This document shows, one piece after another, positions 1 to 7,396 of a stretch of DNA of 64,000 nucleotides. A model generated the notes under the pieces. It was not told the DNA's origin. It did not search any database and worked only from the letters and a program-made list of their open reading frames with translations. Numbering within the stretch: the first letter of the stretch is position 1; each line of letters opens with the position of its first letter. The position numbers and the translations under genes were made by a program. Source of the stretch: UBA1672 sp051967755 (GTDB lineage Bacteria; Pseudomonadota; Alphaproteobacteria; Micavibrionales; Micavibrionaceae); contig JBQDYD010000002.1 in NCBI GenBank assembly GCA_051967755.1, positions 1 to 64,000 of the forward strand. Direction: 5' to 3'.

Positions 1-96
1 GAATAATGGTACAACATGATAAGCGAATAATGGTACAACATGATAAGCGAATAATGGTACAACATGATAAGCGAATAATAGATACGCATGATAAGC
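1..96 (+). repeat. 24-bp direct repeats upstream of fic
   Basis: Three exact copies of a 24-bp unit (1-24, 25-48, 49-72; each begins GAATAATGGTACAACATGAT and ends AAGC) are followed by one diverged copy (73-96, GAATAATAGATACGCATGAT plus AAGC). The array ends 13 bp before the Fic start codon, so it sits where a promoter or operator would be. A degenerate echo of the motif follows the gene (about 1668-1710). The array may continue left of the window. It could be an autoregulatory operator bound by the DNA-binding N-terminal domain of the Fic protein; this is inference from position. Confidence 0.85.
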
Positions 97-109
97 GAGA
101 AGAACCACC

Positions 110-1666
110 ATGGCGACCCCTTCCGAAAAACTGGCTGATGCATTAGAAGCACTTCACGACCTTCAGACAAATGGCTCAGTTGCCATACGCTCTGCCGATC
201 TCTCGCGCACCCATCGTGAACGCCTCGTTCAAAATGGCTTCCTTGAGGAAGTTATCAAGGGCTGGTATGTACCAGCACGCCCCGATGAAACGCGCGGGGA
301 AAGCACAGCTTGGTATGCGTCATTCTGGCAATTTTGTGCAGCCTACCTTAATCACTTAAAAGGCGACGACTGGTGTTTATCACCTGAGCAATCTATCGCA
401 CTTCATACTGAAAATATGACCGTGCCCAAACAGTTATTAGTTCGAGCCACCAAGGCGCGAAACAATGTAACAGAGTTACCTCACGGCACGTCATTACTAG
501 ATATTCGCGCTGCGCTCCCTGAACCCGCTCAGGTGACGACCAAAAACGGTCTGCGCATATACAACCTTCCTGCTGCTTTGATTGCCTGTAGCAAGCAAAG
601 CTTTACTCAAAACCCAACCGATATGCGCGCGGCATTATCCATGATCAGTGATGCCTCTGAAGTCTTGGAGCAATTGCTAGAGGGTGGGCATAGCTCTATT
701 GCTGGCCGCTTAGCGGGGGCATTCAGGAATATTGGCCGCACTCAAATTGCCGACGACATTATGGGCACAATGCGCGCGGCTGGGTATGACTTGCGCGAAA
801 CTGACCCGTTTGAGCAACAATCCAGCCTAAGCTTCTCACGGCGCGAGCAATCCCCATACGTCAATCGTATTCGGCTTATGTGGCAGGATATGCGGGAAAC
901 AGTGATAGCGCACTTTCCCGCATCGCCCTCGCAAACAGTCGATAAAACTGCATACATGCAACATGTAGAAGATGTGTATGTGACAGATGCCTATCACTCC
1001 CTTTCCATTGAGGGATATCGTGTAACGCCTGAGTTGATCAATCGCGTTCGCACTGGAGACTGGAACCCAGAACAAAATGCCGATGATAAAGAACGGCTGA
1101 ATGCCCTAGCGGCTAGGGGCTATTGGCAGGCTTACCAAGCCGTGCGCAAGAGCATAGAGCAAATACTCGATGGGCATAATGCGGGGGAAGTCGTCGATAA
1201 CGATCATCGCGTATGGTATCGCGAAATGTTTGCGCCCGGAGTGACGGCTGGCATTCACAAGCCTGCTGATCTGGCGGGTTATCGGAATGCGCCCGTGTTT
1301 ATCCGACGTTCCATGCACACGCCGCCAAGCCGAGAGGCTGTGCGCGATGCTATGCCAGCGTTTTTTGAGTTGCTGCAAGCCGAAGAAAATGCCGCAGTGC
1401 GCGTTGTGCTGGGGCATTTTATCTTTGTGTATATTCATCCCTATATGGATGGTAATGGTCGCACAGGGCGTTTTTTGATGAATGCCATGCTTGCCAGTGG
1501 CGGCTACCCTTGGACGATTGTGCCGCTGGAAAAGCGCAATGATTACATGGCTGCTTTGGAAGAAGCGAGCACAAACCAAAACATTGAGCCTTTCACGAAA
1601 TTCTTGGGTTCACTTGTTCAAGGCGCACTGGACGGTAAAGCAGAGCCGTCAATTCCGAGCGATTAA
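110..1666 (+). CDS. Fic family AMPylase with N-terminal AbiEi-like domain
   Basis: 518 residues. The Fic catalytic motif HPYMDGNGRTGR begins at His443, so AMP transfer from ATP to a hydroxyl side chain of a target protein is the expected activity. An inhibitory helix motif of the S/TxxxEG type is visible at Ser297-Glu301-Gly302, which is N-terminal to the Fic core (class II arrangement, normally self-inhibited through the Glu). The first ~220 residues resemble the winged-helix AbiEi-like region found in some long Fic proteins (WCLSPEQS and NLPAALI patterns), suggesting DNA binding. The 24-bp direct repeats directly upstream are a natural candidate target. No separate antitoxin gene is adjacent. 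Target unknown. Confidence 0.9.
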   Translation: MATPSEKLADALEALHDLQTNGSVAIRSADLSRTHRERLVQNGFLEEVIKGWYVPARPDETRGESTAWYASFWQFCAAYLNHLKGDDWCLSPEQSIALHTENMTVPKQLLVRATKARNNVTELPHGTSLLDIRAALPEPAQVTTKNGLRIYNLPAALIACSKQSFTQNPTDMRAALSMISDASEVLEQLLEGGHSSIAGRLAGAFRNIGRTQIADDIMGTMRAAGYDLRETDPFEQQSSLSFSRREQSPYVNRIRLMWQDMRETVIAHFPASPSQTVDKTAYMQHVEDVYVTDAYHSLSIEGYRVTPELINRVRTGDWNPEQNADDKERLNALAARGYWQAYQAVRKSIEQILDGHNAGEVVDNDHRVWYREMFAPGVTAGIHKPADLAGYRNAPVFIRRSMHTPPSREAVRDAMPAFFELLQAEENAAVRVVLGHFIFVYIHPYMDGNGRTGRFLMNAMLASGGYPWTIVPLEKRNDYMAALEEASTNQNIEPFTKFLGSLVQGALDGKAEPSIPSD

Positions 1667-1829
1667 CGAATAATTAAGATACAACACGTATGATATTAAT
1701 AGATACGTGGCTTTATTCTGAGAAAGCGATTATTTGTTACCAACAGGCGCGTAGCTAATTTTCAAACATGGGTGCAAGGAAGCGATGCAGCATTTGCTGT
1801 TACCGCTTCCTATAAATAAGGAAAGCCCC

Positions 1830-2114
1830 ATGGATGAGTTATTAAACGGCAAAAGCATCAAAGCGGATTTTGAAGCGCAGGTAACAGCGGCGCTTATGAT
1901 CCAAAGCAATGCGCTTATCCCTCTCAAGCTTGCCGCTCGCTTATGCGGCATCCCCAAGCATGAAATACTAAGGCGCATTGATTGCGGCACATTCCCTAAA
2001 CCCAGAACATTATCCTCAACGGGTAAGCGTATTCGCGAGGCGTTTTACCTGAAAGATTTACATGAGTGGATTAAGTGCCCACACCTCTATCACCAGAGGG
2101 GGCTACATGAGTGA
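1830..2114 (+). CDS. AlpA-family helix-turn-helix regulator
   Basis: 94 residues from the ATG at 1830, which has a good ribosome binding site (AAGGAAAG) close upstream; an upstream in-frame ATG at 1785 has none. The segment IPLKLAARLCGIPKHEILRR followed by a fixed 'G.FPKPR' and 'FYLKDLHEWI' is typical of the AlpA/excisionase-like winged helix proteins carried by P4-type integrative elements, where they activate or direct excision. The stop codon overlaps the start of the next gene (ATGAGTGA), so the two are translationally coupled. Confidence 0.75.
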   Translation: MDELLNGKSIKADFEAQVTAALMIQSNALIPLKLAARLCGIPKHEILRRIDCGTFPKPRTLSSTGKRIREAFYLKDLHEWIKCPHLYHQRGLHE

Positions 2115-2310
2115 TCAATTAAGCTTGGCACAAATTAAAAGAGCGTATCATCAGGCTGCAAAAATTGTGGCACGATATGGCGATAAATACCTGCCGATAT
2201 TCGAGCGCCTTGAAAAAGAATACCAGAGCAGAAAAGATAAAGTTAAAACCTTAAACCGTGCTATAAAAATTGCAGAAAAGCACACGGGATTCGAACCTAC
2301 AGACCGCTAA
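2107..2310 (+). CDS. small integrative-element protein
   Basis: 67 residues from the ATG at 2107, preceded by GAGGGGG. It overlaps the 3' end of the AlpA-like gene by 8 bp. The pattern AYHQAAKIVARYGDKYLPIF followed by a basic helical stretch is seen in small genes next to P4-type integrases in alphaproteobacterial islands; the function is not known to me. The C-terminal residues GFEPTDR are encoded by a tRNA T-loop-like sequence (GATTCGAACC), which suggests that the reading frame runs into an attachment-site remnant. Confidence 0.6.
   Translation: MSDQLSLAQIKRAYHQAAKIVARYGDKYLPIFERLEKEYQSRKDKVKTLNRAIKIAEKHTGFEPTDR
2286..2307 (-). other. possible attachment-site remnant (tRNA T-arm-like)
   Basis: Read on the minus strand this contains GGTTCGAATCCC, the consensus of a tRNA T-loop with its flanking stem. 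The putative stem (GTAGG with CCCGT) has a mismatch and no acceptor end follows, so it is not a tRNA gene. It sits at the end of a small integrative-element gene, where att cores are usually found. Confidence 0.3.
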
Positions 2311-2312
2311 AA

Positions 2313-2349
2313 ACTGGGACACAAAATGGTACACATACTGGGACACAAA
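2313..2349 (+). repeat. 13-bp direct repeat, 24-bp spacing
   Basis: ACTGGGACACAAA occurs at 2313-2325 and again at 2337-2349. Between them lies AATGGTACACAT, close to the AATGGTACAACAT core of the repeats at 1-72, and the spacing is again 24 bp. The repeats lie in the short non-coding gap between the AlpA module and the convergent recombinase gene. Confidence 0.55.
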
Positions 2350-2378
2350 TTTTTATAGTAGTAATTTCTAATAGATAT

Positions 2379-3962
2379 CTAAAGCACTGAAATAGAATAA
2401 TAATTAGAGATCAAAATTTTCAAATCGAATCCTGCCCCCTCCACCATTTCACTATTTACCCCCTTCAACTCCTCTAAAAGCGAGAATGGCTGCGAGATAG
2501 CGGCGGTTCGAAATCCTTCATTTTTCACGTAAGAGAGTTGATCAGCAAATGTAAGTTTTAGCACAATTCTCTTGTCTTCGTACCTATCTGAACACCATAG
2601 TTTATAAGGGTTTGCAAGGAAGTCGAGAGCGGTTCGAAATGTGTCGTCAAAATCAGGTAAAGGACGACCACATTGCGCGATATTTTCAGAGATCGTGATT
2701 TTCTCTTCTTCCAGCTTTTTGACCTGATTTTCATAGGCTTTAATTACTGTGTGGCTGTCTGCCTCAATAATACGCTCTAGGAACTGTTCAACCTTTTTAT
2801 CAATCTTGCCTAGCTCTAATCTTAAAGTATGTGCCTGTTCAAGGGAAAGCTGTCCGCGCTCTTCCCATAGCTTTTGGAACATACCCTTGGCCATATAAAA
2901 TAGATCGGGAGTAGGTTTAAGCTCTAACAGGAGGGATTCGAACTCTGCCTCTATATCTTCCTTGCGAATTGATTTCTTGTACTCTGTGCAGGATTTATTG
3001 CGGCACAAATAATAAGCGTAGCTTGCGCTTCTGCCTTTTGACCAGTTGGCTGTTAAGGGAGTTGCGCAACATCCGCAGGTGATAAACCCTCTAAGCGGGA
3101 AGTCCTCATTTAAATCTTTACGCGTGGGCGCTTGTGGTTTTTCATTCAGGCGGTTTTGAATACGTTGCCATGTTTCAAAGGTAATGAGCGGTTCATGCTT
3201 GGCGGGGTGTAGCGATATGTCCCATTTCTTCACATCGATATAGCCAGCGTATAGAGGGCGTCTCAGCATGTTGTGTGCAAGCTGGAACGGCACTTTACCT
3301 TCACGATCTCTCGGAAATTCTGGGAAGCTTTCCAAAAAGCGCATGACCTCGCTTGGTGTTTCAAAACGTCCATGCGCATAGCTTTCTAATGCTTCTTGTA
3401 CGATGGATGCTATAGGCTCATCACGCACAAGCATTTTGCCGTGGCCTTTGATGCGCTCAAATCTATAACCCGTGGGCGGAGAAAATACCCAATATCCATT
3501 CATGACGCGTGCTTGCATACGATTGGTGACTTGTTCAGCGTTCTTTTGTCTGTGGTGCTGTGAGACACTGGCAAGAAGGTTTTCAACCAGCCTGCTATCG
3601 GAATCCTCGCCAAACTCAATGGAGGGGCTTTCCAGCTTACCGCCTGCACTGCTAATCGCTGTACGAAGCTGTATATGCGCTTCGAGGTCACGTGCAAGGC
3701 GGCTGATATCGTCAATGATGACGACATGCTCTTCTTTGCGCTTATGGCGTTTCAGGAAAGAAAGCATTTCTTGCATGCTGGGGCGGTTAATCATGCTGCC
3801 TGATACGCCCTCATCACGAAACACGCTGACAACTTCATAGCCTTTATGTTTGGCGTAGTCGCGGCAGCGTGTTTCTTGTGAGCCAAGCCCGTCGCCTTTT
3901 TTAACCTGTTTCTGGCTGGAAACACGGCAATAAATAACGGCGTTGAGCTTGGCATTCTTCAT
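2379..3962 (-). CDS. large serine recombinase (site-specific integrase)
   Basis: 527 residues. The N-terminal resolvase domain (about 8-150) has the catalytic serine in YCRVSSQKQ, the DEGVSGS helix and the IDDISRLAR motif with the conserved arginines. A recombinase domain follows (about 165-270), then a zinc ribbon (about 290-340; CGCC and the later Cys pair around CRNKSC), then a coiled-coil rich C-terminus (about 370-440). This is the layout of large serine integrases that insert mobile elements at an att site through a Ser-DNA intermediate. The 3' end of the gene crosses a tRNA acceptor-end sequence (2425-2446), so the last residues are encoded by the attachment site. A 74-residue gene lies 9 bp upstream on the same strand. 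Confidence 0.93.
   Translation of the reverse strand: MKNAKLNAVIYCRVSSQKQVKKGDGLGSQETRCRDYAKHKGYEVVSVFRDEGVSGSMINRPSMQEMLSFLKRHKRKEEHVVIIDDISRLARDLEAHIQLRTAISSAGGKLESPSIEFGEDSDSRLVENLLASVSQHHRQKNAEQVTNRMQARVMNGYWVFSPPTGYRFERIKGHGKMLVRDEPIASIVQEALESYAHGRFETPSEVMRFLESFPEFPRDREGKVPFQLAHNMLRRPLYAGYIDVKKWDISLHPAKHEPLITFETWQRIQNRLNEKPQAPTRKDLNEDFPLRGFITCGCCATPLTANWSKGRSASYAYYLCRNKSCTEYKKSIRKEDIEAEFESLLLELKPTPDLFYMAKGMFQKLWEERGQLSLEQAHTLRLELGKIDKKVEQFLERIIEADSHTVIKAYENQVKKLEEEKITISENIAQCGRPLPDFDDTFRTALDFLANPYKLWCSDRYEDKRIVLKLTFADQLSYVKNEGFRTAAISQPFSLLEELKGVNSEMVEGAGFDLKILISNYYSISVL
2425..2446 (+). other. tRNA 3' end copy, probable att core
   Basis: TCGAATCCTGCCCCCTCCAC plus CA reads as half of a T-loop, the 3' T-stem, a 7-nt acceptor strand (CCCCTCC), discriminator A and CCA. 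The upstream part (AAAATTTTCAAA) cannot complete the T-stem, so only the 3' end is present, as expected of an attR-type copy left by an element that inserts into tRNA 3' ends. The acceptor strand fits a GGAGGGG 5' partner, as in many tRNA-Tyr genes. It lies inside the last codons of the recombinase. Confidence 0.65.
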
Positions 3963-3971
3963 AGTAAATCC

Positions 3972-4196
3972 TTATGCATTCTCTGGAGTGTTTGAGGAGT
4001 TTAAGATTTGCTCTGCGCTTTGTAAATTACGTTGTGCCTTTTGCTTCATGACCTGTTGGGTAGGATGAACCCCAAAGGCGTGATCTACAAAGCTCTGCAT
4101 GACATTCCATAGAGCGTCAATAAATTCAATTTTTTGCTGATGCGTCATGTCGTATTCATCGAGCATCGGAATGTATTTGTCGTAGTCTGGTCTCAT
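3972..4196 (-). CDS. small protein upstream of serine recombinase
   Basis: 74 residues when started at the ATG at 4196, which is preceded by an AAGGAG ribosome binding site; the longer in-frame ORF to 4337 runs through a dispersed repeat and is unlikely to be coding. The protein (MRPDYDKYIPMLDEYDMTHQ at its start) is mostly helical and acidic in its first half. Small genes of this kind often precede recombinases in integrative elements, but I do not recognise a family. It is probably co-transcribed with the recombinase 9 bp downstream. Confidence 0.6.
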   Translation of the reverse strand: MRPDYDKYIPMLDEYDMTHQQKIEFIDALWNVMQSFVDHAFGVHPTQQVMKQKAQRNLQSAEQILNSSNTPENA

Positions 4197-4276
4197 GGTG
4201 GTTTCTCCTTGTCGTTGCGGTGACAAGTTAAATTTACCAGTTGGTGCAAATGTGTTTGGGCGATAGCCCAAAAGCA

Positions 4277-4353
4277 AGAGGGATGAAACGGGAGAGCGCA
4301 GCATCTCCCTTTCCAAGCGTATTGTATTACAATACACAGCTTGCCCTTCGTCT
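4277..4353 (+). repeat. dispersed modular repeat, copy 1
   Basis: The constant head AGAGGGATGAAACGGGAGAG continues to CTCCCTTTCCAAG and contains a GGGAGA/TCTCCC hairpin. A second hairpin follows, bounded by CAAG (4314-4317) and CTTG (4340-4343), with the arm TATTG...CAATA. It matches the copy at 57347-57426 almost base for base in both modules and the copy at 5977-6063 only in the head. Confidence 0.8.
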
Positions 4354-4437
4354 AAAGTCCAGCATTATAAATTTTAGATTGTATTTAAGGCATGAAGGTA
4401 TAGCCTTAAAAACGTAATAATTTAATGGTGATATTTT

Positions 4438-5955
4438 ATGCTTAGGTTTTTGTTGTTTGCTTCAATATTGGTGTTTGCCAGTCCTGCAAATGCTGAGAAT
4501 AAGGGGAGTCGATTTTGTGTTGTGCCTATTAAAAATGGGCAACCAACTAAAGATGATGTAAATGCAACGTGGAGAATGGTAAACACTCAAGTGCCGTTGC
4601 CTAATTATCCTTATCCTATTTTTACACCATTAAACAGGCGTGGTGTTTGGACGATTGATAGCAACAGGGAGTGGCTGGAATTTAAAGGGCATTCGCCGAA
4701 AGGATTTCTTGATAAAATTAAAGAAGAGCCGTGGAGCGGGCGCACAATAATCGTGCGGATGCATGGAGATGAAGACAAGGTTCTTTCTCTAGGGAAAGGA
4801 AGTACAGAATTCAAAATTATTGATCGTGTAGGTATAAACAGCAGGACAATCATTGAAGGAAAAAATTTAAAAAGCTTTTCGGGTCCCTATATTTTGGAGA
4901 GCAGAAAAGAAACTCTTGTGGAGTCTGGAGGCTTGCCATATTTGGTGTCTGATACAAAATTAGTGCCATGGTCAGATACTGAAAACCTTAAACAGCTCGG
5001 TATTACCAATATTTTTAGCATTTACGATGCTCCAGCGCTTGATGGCATTATCATTCTAACAAGAGACTGGGATTTATATCTCTATAATAAAGGTGAAGTA
5101 CAAAAAATAGCTGAATTTTCAGGTGAGGTTTCTGGGAAATTGGTAAATTTAAACAATCTGAACACAGCTGTCTTCATTCGTCAAACATCGGTACATTTTT
5201 TTAACAAAAATCATAAAACACAAAAAATAGACATTCAAAAAATAGCTGCAACTGCAGCTAGGGGTTCATGGCAAAACTACATAGTTTACCTAGAGCAATA
5301 CAATCAAATCATAAGATATAATCCCAATTTGAAAGGTCTAAAATACAAATTCGAAAAACTAACCCAAGATGGTTTCAGAGTAATTTCTGATGAACCAGCT
5401 ATTCAAGATGAGATTGAAAACTATACTTCTATGAATACCTTGTTTACAGAAGTTCCTAGCATGAATACGACGATCTTTAGAGATAGCAACAATATCTCCC
5501 TATATAACGGAAAGAATTTTATTAATATTATAGATAATTATAAGGATACTTTCGGCGGTTTTAGAAACATTATTCCCTTACCTTCTATTAAAAAAATACT
5601 TATATCATCTTCTGAAAACGGTGCTTTCGAAATCTCCTCAAAAGGAAAGATAAGTAAAATAAACTTCAGAGTCAGTCATACAGGTCTTCCTCGGCCACAA
5701 TTTATTGATTGGCCAAGCGCCGAAGCAGCTTTGATAATAACTACTGATGGCGTTTATGCATTAGATCACGAATTAAACACTTTAAAAGTCAACGGTGGAG
5801 AAAGCGTTACATCAGAATATTCACGCGCATTTGTGTCCTTTATCCCCGCCTTAGGAGATGTTCTTTTAAAAACGCGAGAAGGTCTTGTTAGTGTGGTTGA
5901 TAGTCATGCATCAGAAGAGCGTGTTTCATGCGAACAACTGTACGGTGGTAAGTAA
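4438..5955 (+). CDS. exported protein of unknown function
   Basis: 505 residues with a clear Sec signal peptide (about 1-20, hydrophobic LRFLLFASILVFASPANA, cleavage after ANA). The mature part is rich in beta strands with recurring short segments such as 'GIIILTRDWDLYLYNKGE', 'ALIITTDGVYALD' and 'DVLLKTREGLVSVVDS', which is reminiscent of a beta-propeller, but no family motif is certain. It stands alone between two dispersed repeat copies. The ribosome binding site is weak and base use is more AT-rich than the chromosomal part of the window, which fits a horizontally acquired gene. Confidence 0.7.
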   Translation: MLRFLLFASILVFASPANAENKGSRFCVVPIKNGQPTKDDVNATWRMVNTQVPLPNYPYPIFTPLNRRGVWTIDSNREWLEFKGHSPKGFLDKIKEEPWSGRTIIVRMHGDEDKVLSLGKGSTEFKIIDRVGINSRTIIEGKNLKSFSGPYILESRKETLVESGGLPYLVSDTKLVPWSDTENLKQLGITNIFSIYDAPALDGIIILTRDWDLYLYNKGEVQKIAEFSGEVSGKLVNLNNLNTAVFIRQTSVHFFNKNHKTQKIDIQKIAATAARGSWQNYIVYLEQYNQIIRYNPNLKGLKYKFEKLTQDGFRVISDEPAIQDEIENYTSMNTLFTEVPSMNTTIFRDSNNISLYNGKNFINIIDNYKDTFGGFRNIIPLPSIKKILISSSENGAFEISSKGKISKINFRVSHTGLPRPQFIDWPSAEAALIITTDGVYALDHELNTLKVNGGESVTSEYSRAFVSFIPALGDVLLKTREGLVSVVDSHASEERVSCEQLYGGK

Positions 5956-5976
5956 ATTAGGATTACAGACGTTCCG

Positions 5977-6063
5977 CAAGATGTGTGTCGTACTACAAAT
6001 CTTCGATTTTTCGTCGACACATCTTGGCAAGGGAGACGCTGCGCTCTCCCGTTGCATCCCTCT
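5977..6063 (-). repeat. dispersed modular repeat, copy 2 (different tail)
   Basis: On the minus strand the head AGAGGGATGCAACGGGAGAG to CTCCCTTGCCAAG matches the head of the copies at 4277 and 57347. The tail between CAAG and CTTG is a different hairpin (arms GATGTGTCG and CGACACACATC), so only its boundaries and its fold are shared with the other two copies. It lies between the exported protein gene and the DUF5343 gene. Confidence 0.75.
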
Positions 6064-6155
6064 GGCTTTAAGTAAAAAAACTTGTTTAACATTTTATGGT
6101 AACAATCAATAATTGTGTTAGATTGATACAAGGAATGTTAATTAGGAGAAAATCC

Positions 6156-6779
6156 GTGAGTTTATCTAACGCATACGTGCAATCAGTAAAAAAAATACCA
6201 GAGGTGTTTAATAAAATTCGTGATGGGCAAGCACCTGAGCGTTTTACAAACCAGCTGTTGAAAGATTGGGGGTTTAAGTCAACTAATGATAGGCCTTTTA
6301 TACCGTTGCTAAAATCTCTTGGGTTTTTAAACGCAGATGGCGTGCCGACAGAGAGATATCATGACTACCGGGATCATTCCCGCTCAGGAATTGTTATGGC
6401 TGAAGCCTTGAAGGAGGCTTATGAGGATTTATTTCTTATTTCTGCTTCTCCTAATGCCTCTGAGAAAGCTGCATACCAAGGAAAATTTAAGAGCTTTCAT
6501 AATACAAGCGATAATGTGGCGGGAATGATGACAAATACGTTTCTGAAACTCGTTGAAATGGCTGATTTTGATAATGTGGACACTAGTACCAGTGCAAGTG
6601 TTTCTCACGATACAGCTGAGACGGAAAAACCGAAACATAAACCACCACAAAATATAGTTAATCCACATCAGTCTGTGGCAGGTCTTCATTACAATATTCA
6701 AATCCATTTGCCAGCCACCAAGGATTTAGAAGTATATAATGCAATATTTAAATCTTTGAAGGAGCATTTAATTGACTAA
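6156..6779 (+). CDS. DUF5343 family protein
   Basis: 207 residues from the GTG at 6156, preceded by TAGGAGAA; the longer ORF from 6096 lacks such a site. The region YVQSVKKIPEVFNKIRDGQA to 'LLKDWGFKSTNDRPFIPLLKSLGFLNADGVPTERYHDYRD' matches my knowledge of DUF5343, a winged-helix-like domain often found beside HEPN or nuclease genes. A His-rich, disordered segment (about 155-180) precedes a short C-terminal domain. It overlaps the following HEPN gene by 8 bp, so the two are one transcriptional and translational unit. Confidence 0.75.
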   Translation: MSLSNAYVQSVKKIPEVFNKIRDGQAPERFTNQLLKDWGFKSTNDRPFIPLLKSLGFLNADGVPTERYHDYRDHSRSGIVMAEALKEAYEDLFLISASPNASEKAAYQGKFKSFHNTSDNVAGMMTNTFLKLVEMADFDNVDTSTSASVSHDTAETEKPKHKPPQNIVNPHQSVAGLHYNIQIHLPATKDLEVYNAIFKSLKEHLID

Positions 6780-7353
6780 GTCATCAGTACGAGAATTTCT
6801 TTTTCGCGGACTAATGTTCGAGTCTGAGGCATCTAGGTTCCAGAGAGCGGGGATTCAAGTAGGAGCTGATCAACGAGAAACGGAGCAAATGCTGTTTAAA
6901 GAGGTTATCTCTCCTTTTAATATAACACGAAGGAACTCTGCTCTCGAAATGGCAAGACTTTATGCACTTTTATTTTGTTTTGAGAATGAGCTTAGGTTTT
7001 TTATTCGTGAGCGACTTGAAGAAAATGAAGGGGTTCTATGGGAAGAAAATCTTCCCAAAAAAATATCTCAAAAAGCAGTCAGTCGACGCGAAGAGGCATT
7101 AAAAAATAACTGGTTGGAAGGAGAAAAAACTGATCTTTTAGGTTTTGCTGACTTTGGAGATTTAAGCGCAATAATGATAGAAAAATGGGAGTTTTTTAAA
7201 GATATTATTCCTTCGCAGCATTGGCTAACTCAACGAATGGATGAATTAGAAAAAGCACGAAACTTTATAGCTCATAATAGATTATTGCTGCCAAGTGAAT
7301 TTCAAAGAATGTACATGTATGTAAATGATTGGCTACGAGTTCTCGGTGTATAA
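6772..7353 (+). CDS. HEPN (Swt1-like) domain protein
   Basis: 193 residues, starting at a TTG inside the end of the DUF5343 gene with AAGGAG upstream. The C-terminal RNFIAH (R-x4-H) followed by N is the signature of HEPN domains, which act as RNases or as toxin scaffolds; the preceding helices (ALEMARLYALLFCFENELRF) fit the Swt1/HEPN group. As a partner of DUF5343 it may form a toxin-antitoxin-like or antiviral pair in the cytoplasm. The activity is inferred from the family, not shown. Confidence 0.75.
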   Translation: MTKSSVREFLFRGLMFESEASRFQRAGIQVGADQRETEQMLFKEVISPFNITRRNSALEMARLYALLFCFENELRFFIRERLEENEGVLWEENLPKKISQKAVSRREEALKNNWLEGEKTDLLGFADFGDLSAIMIEKWEFFKDIIPSQHWLTQRMDELEKARNFIAHNRLLLPSEFQRMYMYVNDWLRVLGV

Positions 7354-7396
7354 GCATTTTTGTTGCTAGTATTTTATATTTGAACAATTTTCCTAT

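Noticed and set aside
1..96. CRISPR-like short repeats
   Set aside because: Units are directly adjacent with no spacers and end in a gene start; an operator-type array is more likely.
2286..2307. Complete tRNA gene on the minus strand
   Set aside because: Only a T-loop-like stretch is present; the stem has a mismatch and no acceptor or anticodon arm is found.
4197..4337. N-terminal extension of the 74-residue gene
   Set aside because: It is coded by the dispersed repeat; the AAGGAG-preceded ATG at 4196 is the better start.
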